Shown piece after piece: positions 35,081-46,678 of a stretch of 64,000 nt of DNA; positions within the stretch are counted from its first letter, which is position 1; every line of letters begins with the position of its first letter. The notes under the pieces are model-generated. The model made no database searches. It saw nothing but the letters and a program-made list of their open reading frames with translations, and had not been told where the DNA came from. This stretch comes from Gyromitra esculenta (taxonomy: Eukaryota; Ascomycota; Pezizomycetes; Pezizales; Discinaceae), in the NCBI GenBank assembly GCA_038503075.1, contig JBCAML010000020.1:620001-684000 (forward strand), given 5' to 3'. The position numbers were made by a program, and so were the translations under genes.

Positions 35081-36793
35081 TTATGAAGTTAAAGCACTGC
35101 CACTACCCCCAACACCCCCAGTTCCAATTCCACTTCTCATACCTCCTCCACCTCCACCTCCCCCACCTCCTGTTCCCCTACCGGTACTAACATGGTTATT
35201 GCTCTCTTCTAAATATGCTTCTGTTTGTACTTGTTGGCTGTGCCTTTGTGGTTTCAACGCTGGAGTTTGAGTTGCGCTGGCAAGTGGTGTGCTGTCGCTC
35301 TGGGTTCCCTGTGAGTCTGTGGTACTGGGTGGGGGCGGAGGAGGGGCAGCAGAATTTGAATTTCCGTGATGTGCATTGCCTCCCCCTCTCTTTCCTGAAT
35401 TCTTCCCAGGATTCTTCCTTCCCTTCTGTTTCGCTTTCTCAAGAAGCCGCCTTTTCTCTGCTAATCTCCGACGCTCTTTTCTATCTTTAATGTCGTACTG
35501 CCGCATGAGCGCTTCCGGAGCTTCACCAAAAATTGATTCATACTCGCAGAATTCACAAATCCAAATCTCGCCATTATTTCCTCCTCCTCCTATTGCTTCC
35601 TGCCGGCGTCGGCGTTGTTGTTGTAGTGCATAGTCCCGCCTGGAGTTGGCGGACCGGGAGTTAATAGGTTTTTTTTTCGTTTGCTGTGGTGTTAGAGGAT
35701 AGGCCGCATTATTTGACATACTCGGGGAGGTTTGGGTTCCCACTGTTGTATGCATGGCTTTTTGATATCCCGCCCCATCTCCGGGGGAGTCTCGAGCATT
35801 AGATTCTGAATTATGAGGAGGCGTTGAAAATACCAAGCTCGCAGATACTGGAGATTCGCACACAAAAGTGAATTGCGTTTGTTTCGGTGGAGGCAACACC
35901 GAGAAATCATTGTCATCGTCACAATGTTTTGTTTTTGAGGGAGTGACTGGCTCATCAATAGATGATTTCCCATTCGTAGATCGCTTTACAAACGAATCCG
36001 TCGATGGCGATGATGGATATCTCCGACAACTCCTCCGCAAAGATGCGTGATTCGTTGACGAAATTGCGGAAAGCGGTGACCGCTGTATGGAACCATTGGA
36101 TTTCCAACGGTTCCGGGGCGTGGAGGCCGAAGTGGGCGAAAATCCCGGGGAAGACTGGGATCCACTCCCACCACCCACACCATTTCCACCAGTGCTACCT
36201 CCGGGATTTGCAGGGGTTGGTATCTTTCGTTTCTTCTTATTATTGGTATTTTCAGACCACTCATAAGAATCTGCCTGGCCCGCGGCACCTTCCGCAGAAC
36301 CAGAAACATCATTCCCGACACCACGAGAAACCGATGCGTTTGAATTATCTTCCTCATCCGATGAGTCCTGCAAGTTATCACCTATGTGATGATGCCCTGT
36401 GCCAAATCCCACAGGCGTGCCGGTCCCTCCAGGAGCGGTATCCCCGGCGTAATTATTGTAAGGAAAGTAAAACAGTGGGGTAGTGGGCTGTTGCGGGGGA
36501 CCAAATAAAGCAGCATTGGCATCCTCGGATAATCTGGAGCGAAGGCGGCGTTTTGGGAGGGGCCTGATAGGCCGTCCGTGCACCAAGCTGTAGCTACTAT
36601 CTGCTGTTCCTCACAATCTTTCATTGAGTCCTATTCTCCTCATGCACTGAATATGGGACTGTTGCAGATGATGATCTGGGAGGGATGGGGGCAAAGAGAG
36701 AGTGGGAAAGTTGTAAGGGTAAGTGTAGAGGGTTCTCGGGGGAGAGAAGGAATGGAATGGAATGGGGAGATCCATACCCACAGCGGCAGACAT
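35081..36793 (-). CDS. conserved-looking fungal protein with a CEFC motif, function unknown
   Basis: The long exon is 36603-35081. It has no ATG near its start, because the frame opens at ...SLVHGRP. A short first exon 36793-36778 (MSAAV) joined over a 174-bp intron restores a start, giving 512 residues; this 5' model is inferred. The N-terminal motif HGRPIRPLPKRRLRSRLS is basic and compact. The middle is a long disordered Ser/Pro/Gly-rich region. Near residue 350 lies the only ordered-looking block, EIWICEFCEYESIFGEAPEA followed by a charged helix (IKDRKERRRLAEKRRLLEKA). The tail carries poly-Pro and poly-Gly runs. I recall similar uncharacterised proteins in other filamentous ascomycetes but know no function. 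Two TQT tripeptides recall dynein light chain LC8 sites. Nuclear or scaffold roles are guesses. Confidence 0.75.
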
Positions 36794-39700
36794 CGTGATT
36801 GGTGGCAGGAGCTTCCTAATGGAAGCCGTAATGGGAGAGATGTTTGGATAGGATACCAGTAGTGGGGTGAGGTGGGTGACTGGCTACAGCAGTGGTGGGA
36901 TGTAGTGAACTGGTGGTTGTAGTAGTGGCTGTGAGGATGGGACGTATATTGGCGGAAAGTGATCCAAGATCCCAACTAAAGGAAAAGAGAGTGAAAAGCC
37001 AGTCAGCTGAGAGTATGATGACGAAGCCCCAAGGGCAATGGAGGAATTTATATGTATGCGGTATGAAAGTCGAACATGCCCCACACGCTCACCACACATA
37101 CCCTCCTTTTGCCCACACAAAGCAACGAGGGGCACTTGCCTCGCAGTACCCAATGGAGGGGGCGTCAACAACCAGTCGTCAGCACAGAGGATGAGTGATT
37201 CTGCGTAGGTGGGCGATAGTAGCTGAATGTCGGAAATTGATGGAGGAACGACGATGATATCCGGATAAGATGTGGGCGTAACAGTGTGAGGGAGTGCGTG
37301 AAGTGAGGTGGGATCTGCTGGTTGGAGTCCTTGCGCTGCGTCTCGGCACCTGCTTGATGAGGCTTGATAGGGCAAGCTGGTCACACACCCCGTCCAATGC
37401 CTCTGCATTCCACCAACGTCCAATTTTGACCCTGTCCTGATCATCACCCTCAAGAGGCAGAAGTTTACTCTCATTCGCCCTGGTTCTTCCGATCTCATCC
37501 TCCCACAGTCATCAATATCGTCAAATTGACCGAGCGAAAATTGTGGAGGCTTCAGGTCAAGCACGGCCTACGAAGAAACTATATAACTCACTACATAGAG
37601 TTTAAATTAAATATACATACATACAGGTATTTCCCTGAATTTAACAAGCCGTTCCTCGGTCCCTCCAAAAACCCCATGTTGTGCACTTTATATATATATC
37701 CCGATAAGTGCTTATCTACCCCACAAACTCATGATCGCAGCTTTCCTCCATTGAACCAGTATTTTAGAGATCAGTTCCCAGACAACAGATCGAATACTAA
37801 GTCTACAATTCTTATTTAATATTAAAATTATCTAAAATGCCTTAGCTCAAAAAATCGATACAGGGTCCCGTCGACAGCAATACCAAACCGTCCATCTGTT
37901 AGCAGTCACGATTTCAACGGGACAGAGATCATATGAAAGAGTGCTGAGCGATTCAATATCTAGCTTAAAAAAGACGGATCCCCCGCTAGTGATTGAAACT
38001 GCAAGTAATGAAGGCTACAGGCATACCACAACCAATGAGGAAAGGCAAAGAAAGATACAATAGGTGTTTTTCCTAACTAGGCGTCATACAGAATCTCGCT
38101 GAAAGTGAACTATTAAGAAATGCACACATGCATTTACTTTATGCAATATTCTTGTACTTCGAACTCGAAGATACGAATTAAACAAAAAAAAAGGTTAATT
38201 ACTAGGAGATTAAAATCCTTTCTGTGCTTCATAGTCGCAAACACCATACACCTATCACTTTAAAATGACCTAATAAATTCAGGCAACTTCTAAGAGCCGC
38301 AGAAATCAGTAGCAGACAAGATATAAGACGTAGCGAATAAGAACCCTTGAACTTTATTCAACAACGCAGACTGCAGCTCCCTCCATTCTCCGATCTAGCG
38401 TCCCCAGCCCGAATACCGGATCAGAGGGCTACCAGGTGCAATAGTATTTAAATGCACTCTCTCAGACTTCTATTCTATTCTTGAAAGCCTGGGCCCGTAG
38501 TGACTCGCACTTTAGCAGCCTGCCGCTGACAAAACCCTCGCTGATATGCTCCTCACAACATCCTTCAGGATGTCACATCTTCCCTTCTTTTAACACAGCA
38601 AAATGCTTGGGCTCATCTCATCGACACTAACATCACTGGGACAACAGCGCTCAGTGCGCTGCGCTTAGGACTCGGGCTGGGACGTCACCAAGGAACTCGG
38701 GAGACTAGAATGACCCTCTCATCTCTACCGCACGTCAGCTCCAGGGGCTATGTCTCTTTGTATCCTCATAAGCGACTGGCACTGGATTCGAGGTTTGAGA
38801 TGAGCAGATTGTTGCACTGTGGCCTGTAGGAAGCACGTTACGCCTTTGGTGTTTCCACAGAGGGACTAGCAGCAGCATCACCGCCAAGACATGGCTGCGC
38901 GCCGTATCGTGATCCCAGCACCCATAAGCTGGCATCCTTCTCTTTCCAACTCCATCAACGGAGCCGCCTAGCCGCAATAAATTTACTTATAATCCATCCA
39001 GGTCTTTTTGCTTTGCATCTGTACAGAATGGTCTACAACATCCGCTGGTCATCGCTAATCTACCACAGAGATGGGTTTTCTATCTACCGCTACTTTTACG
39101 CTGTCGAACCTTGGATAGTTGACCCTGCGTCGGGAAAAAACATCGGCTGGGCATGCGGCGGTATTACTGATTTGCGTCCCACTTACAAACTACCAGCCAA
39201 CACAACACAACACAACGATAGCATAACGGGAAGATGATAACAATGGTCATGATGAGGATGGTAGCTGGACAACGATTTAGGATCCGAAGATGCGAGGGAC
39301 TATCTCTCGAATAATTGACATTCGATCTATGGAACAAGGTGGGGGGGGATGGGCAGAAAGTTTGGAGGGGCGGCGGGCAGCGGGCAACACAGCAAGCAAG
39401 CAAGCCAAGCGTCACATACTTTGTCTTGATTGGCAGAGTGGCTGCAGGACGCCCAAAGCAGCTAGATCAGATCTATCGCGCGCCCAACCCACTTTGGCTC
39501 TCGGCCGCAGTTCTAGTCTAGCTCCCTTTTTTGTGTTCTGTTCTGCTCTGGCTGTCGGTCGTTTTCCGTCGCTCGCGCTGCTTGCTGCTGCCGCGAAACT
39601 CTGGGTGAGTCTCTCTCTTCCGTTGCTGGGGCTCGTCACTCAACGCACACACGCCCTTCCCAACCCGCTCTCCGTTCTTCCCACTGGTCTGTCGTCTGTC

Positions 39701-40072
39701 ACTCACGCTGCCTGCCCTCCCTTACACTTAGGCACGCACGCACACACTCAACTCAGTGTCCCTCACGCTGCTCCAGCAGTAGTCTTCTTCCCACCCTCCT
39801 CCTCCTTCTCCCATGCACAAGCTGCTGCCCTTTCTCCCCCTCCTCCTCCTCCGCCGCTGTCACCCAGTCTCCTCTATCCTTCCTAAGACTTTATTACTTC
39901 TTCACCACCCATCCCCATTGCACTCAATCAACTTAGCATTACCAACGCCCCTCATCCCTCGAACTTTCCTACTTTCTCATCTTCGTCTTCTAGTCTCCTC
40001 ATCCCCCCATTCTACCTTTACCACCACAGCCACTACCCTCCCCCTCCCATCGTTACAGGCAACTCCTTCACC
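36794..40072. other. 3.3-kb divergent intergenic region
   Basis: It separates the divergent gene at 36793 and the Cti6-like gene. 39500-40072 is pyrimidine-rich on the plus strand, a typical fungal leader. A GCAAGCAAGCAAGCC run lies near 39392. No supported exon; open frames on both strands in this stretch are compositionally biased. Confidence 0.45.
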
Positions 40073-42060
40073 ATGGTCTCTCCCCGCCGCTCCTCGCGAG
40101 CGCGCTCCACAGCAAACCCAGCGCCGGCACTCCATTCCTCATCATCCTCGGGGTCTACTACATCCAATCGTGGACGCCTCCAAAAGCACAACGGGAACGA
40201 TTCGCATCCTGAAATTGACACCGGCTACTCTCGACGCGGGGACCATCCGGAATCCACGTTTGAAGCCCTTCCCGAAGCACCCACAGAAACCAACGGCAAC
40301 GGTGATGAGGAAGTTGACGAAGCCGGACAGGAAGACGAGATCACGAGATGCATCTGCGGCTACCAAGAATATCAGGGTGGTGACGATGACCAAGCTGATT
40401 CCGCGGATGGCCTCTTCATCCAGTGCGATCAGTGTCATGTTTGGCAACACGGCTTCTGCGTAGGCATCACCGACCAGGCGGCTACTCCAGAAAATTACTA
40501 CTGTGAACGATGCAAACCGGAATTGCACAAGCTTGGGACCAGCAAGTCTGGGTGAGTGCCATCTTCTCTTTTTTCTAACCCACCCGGGACTACACCCGAC
40601 CTGCCACGCATCGTGACAGCAGGCTCGATTTCATCGGGAAACCTTACGGGCTTCATTGGGTGACTTGACGATCGGATTCTAACGTGTCCACCTCAGAATG
40701 CGGACCTCCCTTTACTTGCCCGTTCATTCAGAGCCCACTTCTCCGATAAATAACAAGGAGCAACCTAACAAACGTAGAACTACCATGAATTCTCGTGACG
40801 CTGATTACCACGATGCCATTCTGAAGAAAGTGCTCGAAGAAAGTAAACACGACAAAACATCAGGGAGTTCTACGCGAGGAACTAGCTCGAGAGGACGTAA
40901 ACGAGGCACCAGTGAGGGGTCCGACGAGTGAGTTTTTACTGCCACGTCTGAAAAGTAACCTTTCGAAGGCAGGACGGGATGGCTGATGCTGGGGTAGACC
41001 AAAGCAAGATTCGAAACGAATGAGGACTTCGGATTCACCGGACTCGCCTACCAACGGTGTCATCTCCTCTGGAGACGAAAAGCACGGAAAAACAGTTCCA
41101 GTTCCTTCTTCAACTAAGAAAGCACGCGGTGCGGCTGCCCGCAACTCGACTGCTGCAAGCTCTACTGCGACAGGGAAACGCACTTCGACGAGGAACAGAG
41201 GCGGAGAAAAGATCAAGGAAGCGAGAAAAGAAGGTACGTGGCTAACAGCCGGTTTTGCTTATCCTTTATCCCTTCATCTTTATTCAATGGGGCACAAGGC
41301 ATGGCAAAATAGCATTCTCTAACTTTTGATTCCGTAAATAGACTCAGAACATTCAGACGAATACCCACCACCCCGTTCTAACAACCGTAACACCCAGAAA
41401 CCATCGGTCGAAGAGCCAATCGATCCTCCAGCCCCTGTTGAAGCTGTTCCAGACACACCTCAACAACCAGCTAAGCGCGGTGGTCGTAACGGGCACACCA
41501 ATGGTGGTGGAAGACGTCGTGGTGCCTATCGTCACCGTCACTCAGAAGATCCGAACGATACCAACACTGTCTCCCCTCACATCATGACTCGAGATCATTC
41601 ATCTGCTGGTGGTATTCAGAGCCAAAAGGTTGACCCCAGTGCAACCATACTTGACAAGCCCACAAAACCAAGAATACCACAAGCCAGGATGAGCATAAAC
41701 GAGATGAAAAGGCGAGTGAACGGGATCTCAGAATTCATCACAAGAACACAGATCGAAATGGCCAACTCCAGACAGAGTGACATCTATGCGTATCTGTCAT
41801 GGATGGAAGAAAAAGGAACTCCTATCAGCAATTTCAGTACACCACAAGATACGTCTAAGGCCGTCACCCCAACATCGAGCACTGTTCCTGAAGGTAGAGG
41901 TCTACCGCAGATTCAAATCAACGGTAACGGAACAGTGAAGATGCTGGAGAAAGCGACAGAAATGTTGGTTGGTGATCTGCAACCGGGGGCGCTGGAGATG
42001 ATGGAACTGTTATCGAGTAAAATAAATCGGTGGCAGCAGCACTATGGAGAGAAAATATAG
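40073..42060 (+). CDS. CTI6: PHD-finger protein, Cti6-like (Rpd3L histone deacetylase complex)
   Basis: Exons are 40073-40551, 40697-40927, 40998-41233 and 41342-42060, giving 554 residues. A basic, Ser-rich start is followed by a C4HC3 PHD zinc finger at about residues 92-148 (RCICGYQEY, FIQCDQCHVWQHGFCVG, YYCERCKPE). Basic, disordered segments with NKRRTTMNSRDADYHDAI come next, and then a C-terminal helical block (ARMSINEMKRRVNGISEFI) ending in short amphipathic helices. Family knowledge: Cti6 reads methylated histone H3 as part of the Rpd3L deacetylase complex and influences gene repression and activation. The PHD finger is certain; assignment to Cti6 rests on the finger's place and on the C-terminal block. 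Introns are 145, 70 and 108 bp. Confidence 0.85.
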
Positions 42061-43770
42061 ATGCTTTTGTCTGATACGAGTCCTTTCCTCCTTCTTTTTC
42101 TTTCTTGTATATGGGTTTTACGGATGCCGGGTGGTGTTTTGCTTTATATTCTTCATTTCCAAAAGATTAATTGTGGTCTTCTCACTCCATTCCTTCCCAT
42201 TCCTTCCCTTTGTCTTTTGTTTTTGGGCGGCGATTTGGAAATGGGGACCGGAGTACTTGTTTTATTTTATGACGTTTTTATTGTTGTTGTTCAACGGATG
42301 CATGTTCTCCCATCGGTTTGGTGCCAATTGAATTTCTATGTCCGAATTATTTTTTGCGTCATTCTCTCGTTTGTGGTTCCTGGTTTATGTAACCCTAAAG
42401 AGAGTAGTATCATCGCAGCAAGGTGCTTGAAAGAAAAAAGAAAAAGCGTATCCTGAACTGAAGTCTGAAATCAAAATCAGCCCTTTGTTTTTGTTTGTAG
42501 CTTCCTTTTTTTCTTTTATGTGATACTGAAACTTTTCTTTTCCGAAACTAGTAAAATATAGGTGGGTTCGTTGGCTCAGGTTCATCGGTTCCTAGGTATT
42601 TTTGGGCTGATCGTGTGGTTACTTGGTGATTAGTTTTTTCGGGAGGAGTTATGGTTTTTGGTTTTTATTTTTGTGAGAGACGGGTAGATCGGCGGTTTAT
42701 ACATATTTTCTTGAAATCGATTCGTAGGTATTGCAACTTGGTTCAAGAACAGAGGTCAATGGATTCGCTCGCGCGTTCACGATGGTTGTTGAACATCGGG
42801 GCGTTGATCCAGGGCAATGAGGGCAGAACCGTTGACCGGGCATCAGCAACCAACCCAGCTTGCTTTCAACGCCGTCAAAGTGAGGGGTACAGATGGGAAG
42901 GGGGTATCTGACGTGCCTTCTTTAAAGCTGAGGACACCATAAAGTAGATAAAGTCTGACTGCTAGCGGCGCCGGACGGTGTGTTTTTCCGTAGCAGTACT
43001 TTCTCCCTCTTTGCTCACTCTCGTTCCCCGTTGTCAGGGTTCTTCTTGAAAGAGGCATGTATGCGCTGCTCGCCCGCCGGGGAGACCACCATCGCCTTTA
43101 GTTGGCCGCAACCGCATTTTTCGATTTTGGGGAGGGCTGCGTAGAGAGTCTATTGGTGCTTCATACTGGTGGGGGTGGTTTTTTTTGGGGGGGTGACACT
43201 TTACTTTACCCCGCTCACCTTCCCTTCCCGAGACATAATCAATTTTTTTCTCACGTCACACACATAAGTGCATGTATGCTCTTGGATCTTGGCGCCCTGT
43301 TGTGACGTCAGAGGGTCCTGGAGTGGAGTGGACTGCAGCTGGACTGGGTTTTGGGTTCCAAATAGAACTACACCTGTCAACCAAGGAATCCACATCTTTC
43401 GGAATCCGGATGCAGGATCAACTTGGATGCAGGGATCAAGAGCGGATGAGGATGCGATGGAAGGAGGTGGGGTGAGGTGAGTGAGGGGTTGTGATCGACG
43501 ACGCAGGACGATATACCTGAAGGTGAAGAGCGAGCGAGGTGTTGAGGATGGCTAGTTATTAAGAATGGATGTTACTTCCTTTTTGAGTCAAAGCTCTGCC
43601 TATTAATTTTAATAACAGGTGGAGGAGGCACCTGGGATTCTTGCCTTATAGTAAGTAGCAGGCTAAGTTATACGTTGCTCGTTTCGTTTCGATTCGAATA
43701 ATCGACAAGAAACACTTTTGAGGGGGTTCCAGGTATGAGGGTTAAGTTAGTAGTTGAGCCTTCATCGAGA
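42061..43770. other. 3' flank of CTI6 and intergenic DNA
   Basis: 42061-42400 is T-rich and fits the 3' UTR. The rest holds no supported gene; a G8 run lies near 43190. Confidence 0.45.
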
Positions 43771-43909
43771 TACTACTTGTTAGCAAGTATACGAACCGGA
43801 AAACATGGGGGGGGTGGCTCTGTGTGCTGCGACATTAGACACGGTTTCCGTAGCATAGAAAGCCACACACCCCATGTTTTCCGGTTCGTATGCCTGCTAA
43901 CAAGTAGTG
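43771..43909. mobile_element. near-complete palindromic fold-back element (MITE-like)
   Basis: The left arm from 43772 (ACTACTTGTTAGCAAGTATA...) and the right arm ending at 43908 are inverted copies. About 40 bp match with two or three mismatches, and weaker matches continue almost to the centre. The left outer dinucleotide is TA and the right is TG, possibly a mutated TA duplication. Confidence 0.75.
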
Positions 43910-44022
43910 GAGAGTGGTGTGGATGAAAGTTCAGATCGGATAGTCATATATCTCAGTAGCAATCGGCATACATTGCCCGTAATCGACTGGCAATTACTAG
44001 TATCAATTTGGTAAATACAGTG

Positions 44023-44279
44023 TACTACGGGTGCCAGGGAAAATTTGTTGACACCTGGTGGTGGTGGCGGTGCGCCCACTGGAGTAAATACATACCATAA
44101 TTCATCCCAAGCTTCAATTAAAGTCTGTAACTTGCCTAACATGTTTCTAATCAAACTCTCCAAACAAGGCTCTTATGTTTTCACAGTAGTTATCCTTCCC
44201 AGTTTCAACGAGCGGGTGGGAGCGTTGAGTGCTCGCACCCACCACCAGGTGCCAACAGATTTACCCGGCGCCCGTAGTA
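44023..44279. mobile_element. fold-back/MITE-like element with ~55-bp imperfect inverted repeats
   Basis: The left end TACTACGGGTGCCAGGGAAA and onward through ACACCTGGTGGTGGTGG matches the inverted right end (TACTACGGGCGCCGGGTAAA, CACCTGGTGGTGGG). TA stands at both outer ends. The centre (about 140 bp) is unique and non-coding. Confidence 0.72.
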
Positions 44280-44298
44280 CATCTTCCATTTAATAGTG

Positions 44299-44447
44299 TA
44301 GAGCACTGGAGGGGTTAGCGAGGCAGAGGGTATAACGAGGCTTGGCGGCCTTGGCCAACAAACTGATATACATTTTGTGGCGAAACATTCCATTTGCTGC
44401 TCAAGCCTCGTTATATCCTCTGCCTTGCTAACCCCTCCACCGCTCTA
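44299..44447. mobile_element. fold-back/MITE-like element with ~47-bp inverted repeats
   Basis: The left arm starts TAGAGCACTGGAGGGGTTAG and runs through GGCAGAGGGTATAACGAGG. The right arm is its inverse with about four mismatches, ending GCTCTA at 44447. TA flanks both ends. It lies only 20 bp from the preceding element. Confidence 0.75.
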
Positions 44448-46535
44448 TCTATCAGAACCAATGTCTCTTAGTAAATCGCACATACTGTATCGCGGACTGC
44501 TTCCCGAAACCAGAATATGTCTAACGCTAACTATTGGGCCAATTATTACAATTGTTTTTTCTACTATATTGTTATATCTACTAGTAAGCAATAACATTCA
44601 TGAATTGAAAAGATTTGATGACCTACTGTAGGAGAAACTAATGGCAATCCTAGTTGGTTCCGCGTTTGATGGTTGCGATATCTTCTCATCGATGCGCATC
44701 TCACTTCACACGTGGTAGAGAATATATGGAAAGCTGAAATAGATGACTGAAGCGTATGATGATAGCGACGATAGTGACGACGCGTGGTGAAAATAGGGTT
44801 TCGTACAGTGCACTTACTCCATCCCAGAAATCCAGAACATCATACGCGTAATCACCTGGTCTTTAGTGAGAATTTTATTTAGCGTGGGAAAATGTTATTT
44901 TGTATTACCTTGGATCGAGAAACTGATTATTGAGAGTAAGCGATTAAATTAAGATGACAAACCTTCATAGACTACTACCGTCTCCAGGCCTCCACTTCTT
45001 GACGATTTTTACTATTTCATCCGGTATTGAAACTTCACCCTCTAACTTTCTAGAAAGATCGCCCTTTGGCTTTTTTGCCTCTTCTATTGTCCCAATATAT
45101 CTCGTCAACATACCAGCTGCCCTGTTCTATCCCAACCAATCGGCAGGTGGCAAATCAGATCAGAAGTTGGGTCGAAACGAAAAAAACAAAAACAAAAAAG
45201 TAAGAACAAACAAAGCAACACCGAAAACACGGAAACAAAAAGCAAACAAAAACCGACTTTACTATTACTTATTTAAGTTGCCAATATCTTGTTAGATTCT
45301 ATCATAAGATTCTCAACTCTTATTTGTCAAGTTCTAATCGAAACCTGTAATAGTTGGTCTTAATTAGGAACCATAATTGTCAATTGCAATGGAGGAGCAG
45401 GTCTAAGAGAAACTAAGTCTAGGCGTTCAAGGGCGCATCGTATCCCCAAGGATGCCTACTCTAACGTTGCTTCTACTTCAGACCGTAGAGATGAGGATTG
45501 CTTATCCACTCCCTATTGGCAAGCTTTATTTGTACGTAAAACCAAGATCAAGACTTTACGGTCTATCTACATCACCGGACGCAGGTGAATTTATATCAGA
45601 GGAGGCGGTTGGTGAAAACTGGGGGTAGAAGATACACTTTTGATCGTCCTATCAATTTTAGCCTCAAGAGACTCAAAGCAATCATTAAGTTTTCTTTTAT
45701 ATCTTGCCGTTGTAGTCCTCCACAAAACTTGGTAATGCAGAATGGACATATCAGCTAAGCAGTTGCTTTCCAGCCCTACATAACCTCACTTCCAATTAGA
45801 GGCCTCTATCATAAACCCAACTTCGAAAGGGACACTCTGTTGACCTCTGTAATTATTGAGCCCCTGGCTAATATTCCCTCAGCTTCAACTTCAATAAAAT
45901 TTTCAAGGTAAACAATAGACATCTCGAGCGCTTTGCCAAAGGAATCACCTTAAATCAAATACAAGATCAAGATAGCCTGCCGCTCGTTGCGGTAACCCGA
46001 AGTATTCCCTATAGAAAACTAACTAAAGGGGTAGAGATATTAAGGTCGAGAAACCTAGTGATTGAGTTTACTACAAATGGCCAGTAACGATGTGAAGCCC
46101 TGACCCTGACGTATATGACCTGGAGTGCAGAGAGTGCAGAGAGTGAAGTAGCGGAAGGGAGCGTGAGACCAATACAGACATGGAATCCTCATGAGCAAGC
46201 CAATAGATCTGCTGGGCTACGGAGTCCCCGGGACAGGTAATATATGGAAGCCGTCTTTATTCATTACCGCATTGTTTTAACAATAGTATATATCGAAAGC
46301 CCTTCGCTTTCTAGTATATGCAACACGAGAGCTTTTGATACGAGGAAGTAAAAATGAATCAAATTGGGCGGGAAGCCTGGATGCAGTGAAGTGCAGGGTG
46401 TCTGTCAAAGTAGTAACATTTGTTTCCCTTCAGTAATTAGTATCCTCACGAATTACTACTATGGGCGTTCTTGCCATCAGTAGCAATCTGAATAGTAAGG
46501 TATCGTATAACCGTCCCATAAGAGTACGGTACGAG
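44448..46535. other. AT-rich intergenic DNA, no intact gene
   Basis: Contains short coding-looking scraps without continuous frames, for example a 56-codon frame at 44461-44631 with one hydrophobic segment, and a GATGATAGCGACGATAG-type acidic-codon run near 44757. They may be decayed mobile DNA, but no domain can be named. Confidence 0.35.
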
Positions 46536-46678
46536 AAACGGGGCGAATACTCTACTCTATTGATAAAAATGCTAGCTTGATTCCAGAGAACTCCCGTAAT
46601 TACCTCAGCAGCCCAATATTACTCCAGCATTTTTTTCAGAATACCGCACATACACTGTACCAGTTGCATTGCCCCGTT
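46536..46678. mobile_element. fold-back element, copy A of a two-copy family
   Basis: The outer ends are AAACGGGG and CCCCGTTT, and inner matches such as AAAAATGCT/AGCATTTTT support an imperfect hairpin. The right arm, inverted, shares the words CTGGTACAG, GGTATTCTGAAAAAAATGCT and GGAGTAAT with the element at 59352. Confidence 0.6.

Noticed and set aside
36884..37564. 226-codon minus-strand frame upstream of the gene at 36793
   Set aside because: No recognisable motif, starts in an AT-rich stretch and overlaps the likely promoter; treated as chance.
39290..39886. 198-codon plus-strand frame
   Set aside because: Compositionally biased product of the pyrimidine-rich CTI6 leader.
44461..44631. 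56-codon frame with one hydrophobic segment
   Set aside because: Next to a fold-back element in AT-rich DNA, no supporting signals; too short to call.
45280..46100. Possible retrotransposon remnant
   Set aside because: Short coding-looking patches could not be tied to any reverse transcriptase, integrase or gag motif.
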